This document shows positions 36,099 to 44,663 of a stretch of 64,000 nt of DNA, piece after piece; within the stretch, counting starts at the first letter, position 1, and the number at the start of each line of letters is the position of its first letter. Position numbers and translations under genes: made by a program. This stretch comes from Hyphomicrobiales bacterium (GTDB lineage: Bacteria; Pseudomonadota; Alphaproteobacteria; Rhizobiales; Xanthobacteraceae): NCBI GenBank assembly GCA_017305665.1, contig JAFKKH010000018.1, positions 62,001 to 126,000 on the forward strand. Reading direction: 5' to 3'. The notes under the pieces were generated by a model. The model saw only the letters and a list, made by a program, of their open reading frames with translations. It was not told where the DNA came from and made no database searches.

Positions 36099-36113
36099 GG
36101 AACGAAACGTTCC
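36099..36113. promoter_or_regulatory. Inverted repeat upstream of ku
   Basis: GGAACG-AAA-CGTTCC, a perfect 6-bp-arm palindrome 57 bp before the ku start. It contains GGAAC but not the spacing of an EcfG promoter. Candidate operator only. Confidence 0.25.
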
Positions 36114-36212
36114 GAGTCGTGAACGTGGTAAACGCGTGGCATCAGCGTCGCAGAGACGTGTGGCGTTCCGGTTGTGTTCTGGCTGGAGCGAGCGATCGGC
36201 CGATGGCGGCCG

Positions 36213-37085
36213 CTATGCCTTGAAGTAGGCGATCTGCTGGGTGGTCGCGAGCAGGCGGCCGCCCGGCGACCACAGTTCGCCGATCTGGTCGCCATAACTC
36301 TTGCTGAAAACCTTTGCGTCGGCGGTCGCCAACACGTGGCGGATATCTTCTGCCGCGAGATCCTCGGCACTGGTGTGGAAGTAAGTGGTCAGCGACACCG
36401 TGCCAAACGGCACGAGCTCGCCGCGGACATGGAAGATGCGTCCGAAGAACGCGTCGGACATCGACAGCAGCGACGGCATGTCGATGCGTCGCGGGGTATG
36501 GTCGCCGATCCACAGTTTCGAGTGCGCGGATGCAGGTTCGGCATTCGCCTGGCCTGAGAGCGATGGCGCGCCATCGACGAAGCGGAAATCGTATTGCTTC
36601 ACCCATGACATCGCGATTGCACTTCTCGGAAGCGGCCTGACTTGTTCGAACGGCGGCGCGCCCGGAAACTCCACAGGCTGATGCGTCCATGACGGCCGCC
36701 GGATAGCGAACACCGCGGTCGCGAATGCCGCGACCTCATCGTTCTGTGTCAGTTCGACGGACCAGTGCTGCGTCGAGCGATTGGCCTTGATAAGGCGAAC
36801 GTCCAGTTCGAACGCGCCGCGCGCGATCGGCGCGCAATAGTTGACGGTGATCGCCAGCGGATCGCCGGAGCAATCGACGTGTCCGATGATCGCTCGCAAC
36901 ATCGTGGCTGCGGTGGCGCCGCCGAACGGTCCGACGAAGGCCCAGTAGTCGTCGCTGGTATGACCGATCCAGCGGCTGTCGCCGGCAATGACACGTGTCG
37001 CGGCGTCGAAGACATGCTCGGTGGTGTCCAGGGGTGTGTGCAATCGATCAGCCTTTGCAGGTATGGGATTTGGTCCGCCCGGCAT
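36213..37085 (-). CDS. Acyl-CoA thioesterase-like protein (double hotdog, TesB-type)
   Basis: About 290 aa from ATG 37085 (MPGGPNPIPAKADRL). N-terminal hotdog: WAFVGPFGGATAATMLRAI, then VNYCAPIARGAFELDVRLIKANRSTQHWSVELTQ. C-terminal hotdog: SLLSMSDAFFGRIFHVRGELVPFGTVSLTTYFH. The fold and length fit thioesterase-like acyl-CoA hydrolases; the substrate chain is unknown. Stands alone on the minus strand upstream of the LexA-box region. Confidence 0.78.
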   Translation of the reverse strand: MPGGPNPIPAKADRLHTPLDTTEHVFDAATRVIAGDSRWIGHTSDDYWAFVGPFGGATAATMLRAIIGHVDCSGDPLAITVNYCAPIARGAFELDVRLIKANRSTQHWSVELTQNDEVAAFATAVFAIRRPSWTHQPVEFPGAPPFEQVRPLPRSAIAMSWVKQYDFRFVDGAPSLSGQANAEPASAHSKLWIGDHTPRRIDMPSLLSMSDAFFGRIFHVRGELVPFGTVSLTTYFHTSAEDLAAEDIRHVLATADAKVFSKSYGDQIGELWSPGGRLLATTQQIAYFKA

Positions 37086-37203
37086 GTTTCTTATCCGGCG
37101 CGCCTGCTGCTGGATAGCGTATCGCAATGCTCCTGGACGAGGCCTTCGGATCCTCGTGTGTGAATCGGAGCCAAAATACTAAGGGTGAAATTCATGTGAT
37201 GTG

Positions 37204-37218
37204 GAACAAATTAAGAAC
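37204..37218 (+). promoter_or_regulatory. Candidate LexA (SOS) box
   Basis: GAAC-aaattaa-GAAC: an exact match to the alphaproteobacterial LexA direct-repeat consensus GAAC-N7-GAAC. It is 85 bp before the small gene at 37304, in an AT-rich stretch, about 18 nt upstream of a TATATC -10-like hexamer (37237-37242). Confidence 0.6.
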
Positions 37219-37303
37219 ACTTTAGCAAGTCTTTGATATATCATCATGATTCGAGACGTTGCTACCACAACATCTATGGTCTGTCAGGGATTTCGAGGAC
37301 TAC

Positions 37304-37735
37304 ATGTCCACCATCGCCTTCGATCAGTTCGCACTTACCCGCATCGCCGACTTCGCACGCTCGCTGTCGCGGCTGCATCAGATCTCCCGCCGCCAGCGGG
37401 TCGATGACGATCAGTTCGACCGCGAGTTCAACGCGGTCTGCATGTCGGTCTGGGGCTACACCATCGACGACATCAGCGACGATCTGTTCTCCGCGGCAGA
37501 TCACGCCTTTCTGGATTCGCTCGATGAAGCTCATGCGCGGCTGTTTGCCGCGGAGCAGGGCTACGATCTCGTCGATGACGCCGGCATGCTCACTGACTGG
37601 TGGGGCTATTGCTGGATGATTCTCGCGGAGAAGCGCGGCCTGCTGACGCCGGAGAATCGCGCCGCTGCGCGTGCTGCGATCGAGGAAAAATATCTGCTCT
37701 CGCCGAACGTCATCGGCGTGATCGTCGGACGGTGA
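37304..37735 (+). CDS. Hypothetical acidic protein, candidate SOS-regulated
   Basis: 143 aa from ATG 37304, with gagga 4 nt upstream; an earlier TTG at 37259 is less likely. Mostly helical and acidic: FDQFALTRIADFARSLSRLH, then DDISDDLFSAADHAFLDSLD and a Trp-rich MLTDWWGYCWMILAEKRGLL. No signal peptide or known motif. Preceded by a consensus LexA box; converges on the DUF2865 gene. I do not recognise it. Confidence 0.7.
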   Translation: MSTIAFDQFALTRIADFARSLSRLHQISRRQRVDDDQFDREFNAVCMSVWGYTIDDISDDLFSAADHAFLDSLDEAHARLFAAEQGYDLVDDAGMLTDWWGYCWMILAEKRGLLTPENRAAARAAIEEKYLLSPNVIGVIVGR

Positions 37736-37744
37736 TGGGCGATT

Positions 37745-38551
37745 TCAGTTGACGGCGCGTGCGCCGCGCAGCAGCGGCGGTTTTCGCGCATCCGTCGGCG
37801 GCAGGTTGGCCTCTTGACTGACCGGGCGAGAGACCTCGTCGTCAACCATCTCCGCCGTGACCGGGGCGACCTTCATTTCGCCGAGCTGCGCGCGGATTTC
37901 AGCAGTCAGACCGGGATAATTGGCAACGGGCATGAACTCCGCAGTCCGGTCGGTGCCGACGCGGATGCCGGAATAGGCCACGAGCCCATTCGATGTTGCG
38001 ATGATGTCGCCCGATCGCAACGAGGTGTCGAGCGACAGATCGACCGGCGCGAGGCCGGCGGGGTCGCGGCCATTGCATGTGCAGTCTGGCTTCAGTGCCT
38101 TGCGGTAGGCGTAGGCGTAGGCGCTGTCGGCATAGCGCTCGCCGTTGCTTGCCGTGGCATTGTCGATGTTGGTGCCGGAAAATACTTTTGTCGGACTCGC
38201 CGGACAAAAAGCCTGGCACATCTGCGCCGGCGTCGCGCCGCCGCGCGCCAGCAGCGGGAAATATCTGCCGTCGCAGGTGCGCACGCAGAATGCCGCATAG
38301 CGGCCACCGCCGGATGCCACGGGCTTCGGCGGAGCAGGTTGCGGCTGATTGAGGCCGAATGGGTCGGCGAAGGAGCTGACCGTGGGAGAACGCTGTTGTT
38401 GCTTCGGCGCGCCACCGAACAGGAAGTCGAACAGGCCTTCGGCGGATGCGGTGCCTGGCACCATCAGAAATGGCGCAACGAGCGCGGCGGCAAGGATCAC
38501 GCGGTGCCGGGCCGACGGGGTTTGCAACTCGTAACGCAACGCGCACTCCAC
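37745..38551 (-). CDS. DUF2865 domain-containing secreted protein
   Basis: 268 aa. Signal peptide: basic N-terminus, hydrophobic ILAAALVAPFLMVPGTASA, cleavage near residue 37. A Gln/Pro-rich linker is followed by the DUF2865 core: FCVRTCDGRYFPLLARGG, MCQAFCPASPTKVFSG and PDCTCNGRDPAGLAPVDL with its paired cysteines. Common in Bradyrhizobiaceae, role unknown; the cysteine pattern suggests a disulfide-bonded periplasmic or surface protein. Confidence 0.85.
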   Translation of the reverse strand: MECALRYELQTPSARHRVILAAALVAPFLMVPGTASAEGLFDFLFGGAPKQQQRSPTVSSFADPFGLNQPQPAPPKPVASGGGRYAAFCVRTCDGRYFPLLARGGATPAQMCQAFCPASPTKVFSGTNIDNATASNGERYADSAYAYAYRKALKPDCTCNGRDPAGLAPVDLSLDTSLRSGDIIATSNGLVAYSGIRVGTDRTAEFMPVANYPGLTAEIRAQLGEMKVAPVTAEMVDDEVSRPVSQEANLPPTDARKPPLLRGARAVN

Positions 38552-38660
38552 GCAACAAACATGCCGAACGTCATGCGCCGCATGTCATGGCACCAGCACG
38601 GCATCGACATTAGTGCGGGATGGTAAACGAGTGGTGAGCGAGCGGCCGTGAGGCCGGCGA

Positions 38661-39224
38661 CTACTTGTTCAGGAATTCGCTCGCCTTGTAGAGCGCGCGG
38701 AACGGAATGCCGGCCTCAGCGAAGGCCTCCGCGGCGCCTTCCTCGCGATCCACCATGGTGAAGACCAGCACGATCTCGCCACCGGCCTCGCGCACGGAGT
38801 CCACGGCCTTGATGGCCGAACCGCCCGTGGTGGTGACGTCCTCGACGATGACGACGCGCTTGCCCTTGAGGCTTTCGGTCTTGGTCAGCCCTTCGACCGA
38901 CAGCCGCGCGCCGTGCTCCTTTGGCTTCTTGCGCACGAAGAACGCCGCGATTGGCTGACCCTTGAGCCAGGAGAGCTGTGCGATGGCGCCGGCGAGAGGT
39001 ACCGCGCCCATCTCGAGGCCGCCGATGTAGTCGAGCTTGTCATCCCTGAGCGCCTCGAAGCTCAAGTCCGCGAGCAATGCCGCGCCCTCGGGATCGAGCA
39101 TGGTCGGCTTGAGGTTGAAGTAGAAATCGCTCTTGCGGCCGGAGGCCAGGGTGATCTCGCCGCGTCCGAACGAGCGGGTATGGATGATTTCGGCAAGGCG
39201 GGCGCGGGAGGCTGACTTCGACAC
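38661..39224 (-). CDS. pyrE: Orotate phosphoribosyltransferase
   Basis: 187 aa. Orotate + PRPP to OMP in pyrimidine synthesis. PRPP-binding motif [14 protein letters not shown] near residue 123, catalytic-loop RKKPKEHG, and the N-terminal [15 protein letters not shown] orotate-site segment. Length is typical for the short proteobacterial form. No other pyr gene is adjacent. Confidence 0.95.
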   Translation of the reverse strand: MSKSASRARLAEIIHTRSFGRGEITLASGRKSDFYFNLKPTMLDPEGAALLADLSFEALRDDKLDYIGGLEMGAVPLAGAIAQLSWLKGQPIAAFFVRKKPKEHGARLSVEGLTKTESLKGKRVVIVEDVTTTGGSAIKAVDSVREAGGEIVLVFTMVDREEGAAEAFAEAGIPFRALYKASEFLNK

Positions 39225-39418
39225 GGGCGATCATCTCTCTGGTTGAGCGTGGCGCAACTTATCGGGCGTATCAGCGGGATTCCAGTGCCGATGTGGGACC
39301 GTCAACAGCCGCTCCTTGGATGAGCGCCGGCGCCGGAAAGCAGCGTGCCGCAGCAGCGGTTGTGATGTCGCGAGATTTCAGGCTACTGGATACCGCACTG
39401 TCGCGGGAGGACGCCGGA

Positions 39419-40045
39419 ATGACCATCGAATTGCACACCTGGAACACGCCCAACGGCCGCAAGATCAGCGTCGCGCTGGAGGAGATGGAGCTGCCGTACC
39501 GCGTCATCCCCGTGAACATCAGCAAGGGCGACCAGTTCAAGCCGGAATTCCTCGCCATCAGCCCGAACAACAAGATCCCGGCGATCGTCGATCCCGACGG
39601 ACCGGGCGGCAAGCCCGTCAGCGTGTTCGAATCCGGCGCGATCCTGCTCTATCTCGGCGAGAAGACCGGCAAGTTCCTTCCCAAGCCGCTGATCGAGCGC
39701 ATTCCGGTGCTGGAGTGGTTGATGTGGCAGATGGGCGGCTTCGGGCCGATGCCCGGTCAGGTGCATCATTTCATCGCGCTCGAGAACGAGCAGGATCGCG
39801 CCTATGGCCTGAAGCGCTACATGACCGAGACACGGCGGCTCTATGGCGTGCTCGACAAGCGGCTGGCCGGGCGCGACTACGTGGCGGATGCGCTGTCGGT
39901 CGCCGATTTCGCCATTCTCGGCTGGGCGTGGCGGCATCCGCGCCACAAGGTCGATCTCGCCGATTTTCCCAATGTCGCACGCTGGTACGCGCAACTGATG
40001 GCCCGGCCCGGCGTCAAGCGTGGCATGGACGCGAAGCTGGATTAG
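39419..40045 (+). CDS. Glutathione S-transferase family protein (YfcG/Nu-like)
   Basis: 208 aa from ATG 39419; the open frame reaches 39293 but the thioredoxin fold begins here (MTIELHTWNTPNGRKISVAL). N-terminal domain with the TPNGRK active-site segment of YfcG-type enzymes (Thr/Asn instead of Ser/Tyr), IPAIVDPD cis-Pro and FESGAILLYL GSH site. C-terminal helical domain with DALSVADFAILGWAW. YfcG-type members often act as disulfide reductases. Confidence 0.88.
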   Translation: MTIELHTWNTPNGRKISVALEEMELPYRVIPVNISKGDQFKPEFLAISPNNKIPAIVDPDGPGGKPVSVFESGAILLYLGEKTGKFLPKPLIERIPVLEWLMWQMGGFGPMPGQVHHFIALENEQDRAYGLKRYMTETRRLYGVLDKRLAGRDYVADALSVADFAILGWAWRHPRHKVDLADFPNVARWYAQLMARPGVKRGMDAKLD

Positions 40046-40068
40046 CGCAAGCGCGCCGTCGTCTGGTT

Positions 40069-40101
40069 TTCTTCCCTCTCTCACAAGAGGAGAGGGAAGA
40101 A
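40069..40101. terminator. Hairpin between convergent GST and LysE genes
   Basis: Stem cttccctctc (40071-40080) / gagagggaag (40090-40099), extendable by two A-T pairs, 9-nt loop. It lies between two converging genes and can serve both. A TTTT tract precedes it on the plus strand. Confidence 0.6.
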
Positions 40102-40104
40102 GGT

Positions 40105-40740
40105 TCACGCCTTCCGTGTCTCGAAGGCCATGCGCAGCGCAAGGCCCGCAAGCACCGTGCCCATCAGCCAGCGCTGCACCTTCAGCCATGCCGGCCGCGC
40201 GCCGAGGAAGGCCGCGATCGAACCGGCGGCAATCGCGATCATGGCATTGACGCTGACGCTGATCGCGATCTGTGCCGTGCCGAATACGACCGACTGCATC
40301 AAGACGCTGCCCTGCGCGGGATCGATGAACTGGGGCAGCAGCGCCAGATAGAGTATCGCGATTTTGGGATTCAGCAGGTTGGTGACGAGCCCCATCGCGA
40401 ACAGTTTTCGCGGGCTGTCCACGGGAAGCTCGCGCACCTGGAACGGCGAGCGGCCGTTCGGCTTCAGCGCCTGCCAGGCGAGCCACAGAAGATAAGCCGC
40501 GCCGGCCAGCCGCAGCGCGTCATAGGCATAGGGCACGGCGAACAACAGCGCCGTGATGCCGAACGCCGCGCACAGCATGTACACCACGAAGCCCAGCGCG
40601 ACGCCGCCGAGCGAGATCAGCCCGGCGATCCGGCCTTGCGTGATCGAGCGCGAGATCAGGTAGATCATGTTCGGCCCGGGCGTCAGCACCATGCCGAGCG
40701 CGATGAGGGCGAAAGCGAGCAGGGAGGAGAGGTGAGGCAT
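40105..40740 (-). CDS. LysE/RhtB family amino-acid exporter (first of two)
   Basis: 211 aa from ATG 40740 (MPHLSSLLAFALIALGMVLT). Six membrane segments; family motif LTPGPNMIYLISRSITQGR at the first helix, GLVTNLLNPKIAILYLALLPQF in the middle. Exports amino acids or related metabolites. A second LysE paralogue lies 113 bp upstream on the same strand. Confidence 0.88.
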   Translation of the reverse strand: MPHLSSLLAFALIALGMVLTPGPNMIYLISRSITQGRIAGLISLGGVALGFVVYMLCAAFGITALLFAVPYAYDALRLAGAAYLLWLAWQALKPNGRSPFQVRELPVDSPRKLFAMGLVTNLLNPKIAILYLALLPQFIDPAQGSVLMQSVVFGTAQIAISVSVNAMIAIAAGSIAAFLGARPAWLKVQRWLMGTVLAGLALRMAFETRKA

Positions 40741-40853
40741 GAGAAGTCCCTCGGAGACGATGGCACCTCCTAGCGCGAGACGGCGCATCAGGCCATTTCG
40801 AAAAGGATGGTCTTCCTGGAGTATTATTTCAGGCAAAGCCGGTGCTGGAACGC

Positions 40854-41519
40854 TCAGCGGGTCCGGCCGGTTGAGAATGCAAACCAGATAGCGATCGCGA
40901 CCAGCACCAGTGCCAGCGCGCGGCGGACGCGTAGCCGCCGATCCGCCGTCGAGACGACATTTTGCAGGCTGCCAGCCATGATCACGATAGCCGCATGGAC
41001 GGCGGTGGCGATACCGACATAGATGCCGCTCAGGATCAGCGTTTGCATCAAGACCGTTCGGCCGTCGTCCCGAATGAACTCGGGCAGCATGGCAATATAG
41101 AACACCGCCGCTTTGGGGTTCAGCAGGTTCGTGATCAGTCCACGGCGAAACGCCGGCCACGGCTGATGCTGTTCTTCGGCGCGAGATGGAGAATTCTCCC
41201 GTTCTCGTGCCCAGCCCTCCCATGCCAGCCAGAGCAGATATGCGACGCCGGCCCACCGCAAAATCTCATACAGCAAGCGCGAACGGTCGATGACCGCGGT
41301 GAGCCCAAGCGCGGCAGCGACTCCATAAACGGAGAGCCCCAGCGCGACGCCGGCAACAGCGGAGAACCCGGCCCTCATTCCCTGCGACAAGGAAAGCGCG
41401 GCGAGATAGGCCATGTTGGGGCCCGGTGTCAGTTCGATGATGAAGGCCGTCAGCGCGAATGCGAGCAAGGAATTCAAGCTCGCTGGGTCAGGGATCAGAC
41501 TCAATGCGCCTCGTCCCAA
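40854..41519 (-). CDS. LysE/RhtB family amino-acid exporter (second of two)
   Basis: 221 aa. LTPGPNMAYLAALSLSQGMR and GLITNLLNPKAAVFYIAMLP mark the family; six membrane segments. The middle cytoplasmic loop is longer and charged (GWARERENSPSRAEEQHQPW). The ATG at 41519 lies 19 nt inside the polA gene, so expression may follow polA, but a later TTG start (41501) cannot be excluded. Diverged paralogue of the gene at 40105. Confidence 0.85.
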   Translation of the reverse strand: MGRGALSLIPDPASLNSLLAFALTAFIIELTPGPNMAYLAALSLSQGMRAGFSAVAGVALGLSVYGVAAALGLTAVIDRSRLLYEILRWAGVAYLLWLAWEGWARERENSPSRAEEQHQPWPAFRRGLITNLLNPKAAVFYIAMLPEFIRDDGRTVLMQTLILSGIYVGIATAVHAAIVIMAGSLQNVVSTADRRLRVRRALALVLVAIAIWFAFSTGRTR

Positions 41520-44500
41520 TTGCCGGCCGCGCGGGCGTCGACCTGCAGCGGCACTGACAGCAGCACCGCCGGGAACGGCGCGTCCTGCATCACGTGCTGC
41601 ACTACCGGCAGTGTCGCCGCCACCTCATCGTCCGGCACCTCGAAGATCAGTTCGTCATGGACTTGCAGCAGCATCCGCGCCGACAGCTTCTTCTCCGCGA
41701 GCGTGTCGTCCATCCGCGCCATGGCACGGCGAATGATGTCGGCGGCGGTGCCCTGCAGCCGCGCGTTGATGGCGGCGCGCTCGTTGAAGGCGCGGTGCGA
41801 CGGGTTCGGCGACTTGATGTCGGGGTAGTGGCATTTGCGCCCGAACAGCGTGGTGACATAGCCGTGCTCGCGGCAGAAGTCGCGGGTCGCGTCCATGTAG
41901 GCGCGGATGCCGGGAAAGCGCTCGAAGTATTTCTTGATGTAGACTGAGGCTTCCTCGCGCGGAATGCCGAGCTGGTTGGCGAGGCCGAACGCCGAGATGC
42001 CGTAGATGATGCCGAAATTGATCGCCTTGGCGCGGCGGCGGATTTCGCCGGGCATGCCCTTCACCGGCACGCCGAACATTTCCGACGCGGTCATGGCGTG
42101 AATGTCGAGTCCGTCGCGGAACGCCTGCTTCAGCACCGGAATGTCGGCGATCTCGGCGAGCAGCCGCAATTCGATCTGGGAGTAGTCGGCGGAGACCAGC
42201 TTGTGGCCGGGCGTCGCGATGAAGGCGCGGCGGATCTTGCGCCCTTCCTCGTTGCGCACGGGGATGTTCTGCAGGTTCGGCTCGTTCGACGACAACCGGC
42301 CGGTGGTGGTGGCGGCGAGCGCGTAGGTCGTATGCACACGCTTGGTCTGCGGGTTGACGTATTCCGGCAGCGCGTCGGTGTAGGTCGATTTCAGCTTCGA
42401 GACCTGGCGCCAGTCGAGAATCTTGCGCGGGAATTCGTGGCCCTGCTCGGCGAGTTCGTCGAGGATCTGCGCCGAGGTGGACCACGCGCCGGTCTTGGTC
42501 TTGCTGCCGCCCGGCAAACCCATCTTGCCGAACATGATGTCGCCGATCTGCTTCGGGCTGCCGACGTTGATCGGCTCGCCGGCGAGTTCCTGGATGTCGG
42601 CTTCCAGCCGTGCGGCGGTCTGCGCGAATTCGCCCGACAGCCGCGACAGCACCTGACGATCGATGGTAATGCCGCGCCGCTCCATCCGCGCCAGCGCCGC
42701 GATCATCGGACGCTCTAGCGTCTCGTAGACGGCGGTCATGCGCTCGGCGACGAGCCGCGGCTTCAGCACCTGCCATAGCCGCAAAGTCAGGTCGGCGTAT
42801 TCCGCCGCATAGGCCGTCGCGCGATCGATCGCCACCTGATCGAACGCGAGCTTGTTCTTGCCACTGCCGATCAGTTCGCCGTAGCTCAGCGCGGTGTGGC
42901 CGAGCCAGCGTTGCGCCAGCGATTCGAGGTCATGGGAGCCGCGCCCGGCATCGAGCGCGTAGGAGATCAATTCGACGTCGTCATGGTTTTGCATGATGAT
43001 GCCGTGCTGCGCCAGCAGCACGGCGGTGAACTTGACGTTGAAGCCGATCTTCAGGTGTCCCGCGTTTTCGAGCACCGGCTTCAGCAGCTTCAATGCGTCG
43101 CGCACGGGTATCTGGTCCGGCGCAAGGCCGGCGGCAAACAGGCCGGCGCCGTCGCCCGCCTGTTTGTGGCTCAGCGGGATATAGCAGGCATCGTTCGGCG
43201 CGAGCGCCAGCGCGATCCCGGACAAGTCCGACTGCATCGGGTCGATCGTCGGCGCCAGTGCCTCGACGACGACGCTGCCGTTGTTCTCGATGCGGGCGAC
43301 CCAATCCTGCAATTGGTCGAGGTTGCGGATGACTTCGTACTTGTCGCGCTGAACGGGCAGCTTGCGCACCGCTTCAAGGCGCGCCGCGGCCAGAGCCGCA
43401 GGTGTCTTGATCTCCGTGTCGCTCGTCGCCTTTGCCTTTGTTGCCGGCGTGGCCTTTGTGCCGCCGCTGTCGTCGCCGAACAGATCGCCGGTGACGGCTC
43501 CCGCAGATGCCTTGGCAGCTGCGGAAGCCGCGCCGCTGGCGTTCTTCGTGTCGGGCTCGACCTCGGCGGCGTTGATCTCGGAATATTCCGCAACGCGCTT
43601 GGTCAGCGTCGTGAACTCCATGGCTTTCAGGAAGGCGATCAGCTTGCGTGCGTCCGGCTCCTGCACGGCGAGTTCGTCCAGCGGCACGTCGAGCGCGACC
43701 TTGTCGTCGAGCAGCACGAGCTGCCGCGAGATACGCGCCTTCTCGGCATTCTCGATCAGCGCCTCGCGCCGCTTCGGCTGCTTGATCTCGCCGGCGCGCA
43801 GCAACAGCGTTTCGAGATCGCCGTATTCGGCGATGAGCTGCGCCGCGGTCTTGACGCCGATGCCCGGCACGCCCGGTACGTTGTCGACGCTGTCGCCGGC
43901 CAGCGCCTGCACCTCGACGACCTTTTCGGGCGGCACGCCGAACTTCTCGATCACCTCGGGAATGCCGAGGCGGCGATCCTTCATGGTGTCGTACATGGTG
44001 ACGCGGTCGGTGACGAGCTGCATCAGGTCCTTGTCCGACGACACGATGGTCGCGGTCGCGCCGCGCTCGCTGGCCTGCCGGACATAGGTCGCGATCAGGT
44101 CGTCGGCCTCGAAGCCGATCTGTTCGAGGCAGGGCAGGTCGAACGCCTTCACCGCCTCGCGGATCAGCGCGAACTGGGGGATCAGGTCGTCAGGCGCGGG
44201 CGGCCGATGCGCCTTGTAGTCGGGATAGAGCTTGTTGCGGAACGTGATTTCGGACTTGTCGAAGACGATGGCGAGATGGGTCGGCTTGTCGTCCTTCGGC
44301 ATGTCGCGCAGGAGCTTCCACAGCATGTTGCAGAAGCCGAGCACGGCATTGACCTGTAACCCGTCGGATTTGCGGTTCAGCGGCGGCAGCGCGTGATAGG
44401 CGCGGAAGATGTAGGACGAGCCGTCGACCAGAAAGACGTGCGTGCCCTGCATGCGGGCTCCTGCTGCCGCTTTTGCGGGAGGAGCCTTCACAGGGGCGGC

Positions 44501-44554
44501 TTTAGCGGCTGACTTGGCTGCGGCAGGTTTCGTGGCGGCGGGCTTTTTCGGCAT
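41501..44554 (-). CDS. polA: DNA polymerase I, with degenerate 3'-5' exonuclease site
   Basis: 1017 aa, longer than the usual 930-1000 because of a Lys/Ala/Pro-rich N-terminal extension (~1-34) and an Ala-rich linker (~330-395). The 5' nuclease domain is intact (LVDGSSYIFRAYHALPP, EADDLIATY, SSDKDLMQLV, GVPGIGVKTAAQL). Polymerase motifs A (SADYSQIELRLLAE), B (RRRAKAINFGIIYG) and C (QVHDELIFE) are intact. In the proofreading domain the E. coli acids Asp355, Glu357 and Asp424 align with Glu431, Leu433 and Thr510; only Asp501 (here Asp588) remains. Proofreading is probably absent. Confidence 0.96.
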   Translation of the reverse strand: MPKKPAATKPAAAKSAAKAAPVKAPPAKAAAGARMQGTHVFLVDGSSYIFRAYHALPPLNRKSDGLQVNAVLGFCNMLWKLLRDMPKDDKPTHLAIVFDKSEITFRNKLYPDYKAHRPPAPDDLIPQFALIREAVKAFDLPCLEQIGFEADDLIATYVRQASERGATATIVSSDKDLMQLVTDRVTMYDTMKDRRLGIPEVIEKFGVPPEKVVEVQALAGDSVDNVPGVPGIGVKTAAQLIAEYGDLETLLLRAGEIKQPKRREALIENAEKARISRQLVLLDDKVALDVPLDELAVQEPDARKLIAFLKAMEFTTLTKRVAEYSEINAAEVEPDTKNASGAASAAAKASAGAVTGDLFGDDSGGTKATPATKAKATSDTEIKTPAALAAARLEAVRKLPVQRDKYEVIRNLDQLQDWVARIENNGSVVVEALAPTIDPMQSDLSGIALALAPNDACYIPLSHKQAGDGAGLFAAGLAPDQIPVRDALKLLKPVLENAGHLKIGFNVKFTAVLLAQHGIIMQNHDDVELISYALDAGRGSHDLESLAQRWLGHTALSYGELIGSGKNKLAFDQVAIDRATAYAAEYADLTLRLWQVLKPRLVAERMTAVYETLERPMIAALARMERRGITIDRQVLSRLSGEFAQTAARLEADIQELAGEPINVGSPKQIGDIMFGKMGLPGGSKTKTGAWSTSAQILDELAEQGHEFPRKILDWRQVSKLKSTYTDALPEYVNPQTKRVHTTYALAATTTGRLSSNEPNLQNIPVRNEEGRKIRRAFIATPGHKLVSADYSQIELRLLAEIADIPVLKQAFRDGLDIHAMTASEMFGVPVKGMPGEIRRRAKAINFGIIYGISAFGLANQLGIPREEASVYIKKYFERFPGIRAYMDATRDFCREHGYVTTLFGRKCHYPDIKSPNPSHRAFNERAAINARLQGTAADIIRRAMARMDDTLAEKKLSARMLLQVHDELIFEVPDDEVAATLPVVQHVMQDAPFPAVLLSVPLQVDARAAGNWDEAH

Positions 44555-44663
44555 GGCCGCAACTTAGGGATTTTTCCCGCCGATGGCACCCCCTGGAAGA
44601 TGCCATCGCCAGCAAAATCGCTGCCGCGCGGGTCTTGACTCGGCGCGGGAAGATGGCGGCGGG

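Noticed and set aside
36099-36113. EcfG promoter for ku
   Set aside because: GGAAC is present on both strands as a palindrome but no CGTT occurs at 16-18 nt; kept only as a weak inverted repeat.
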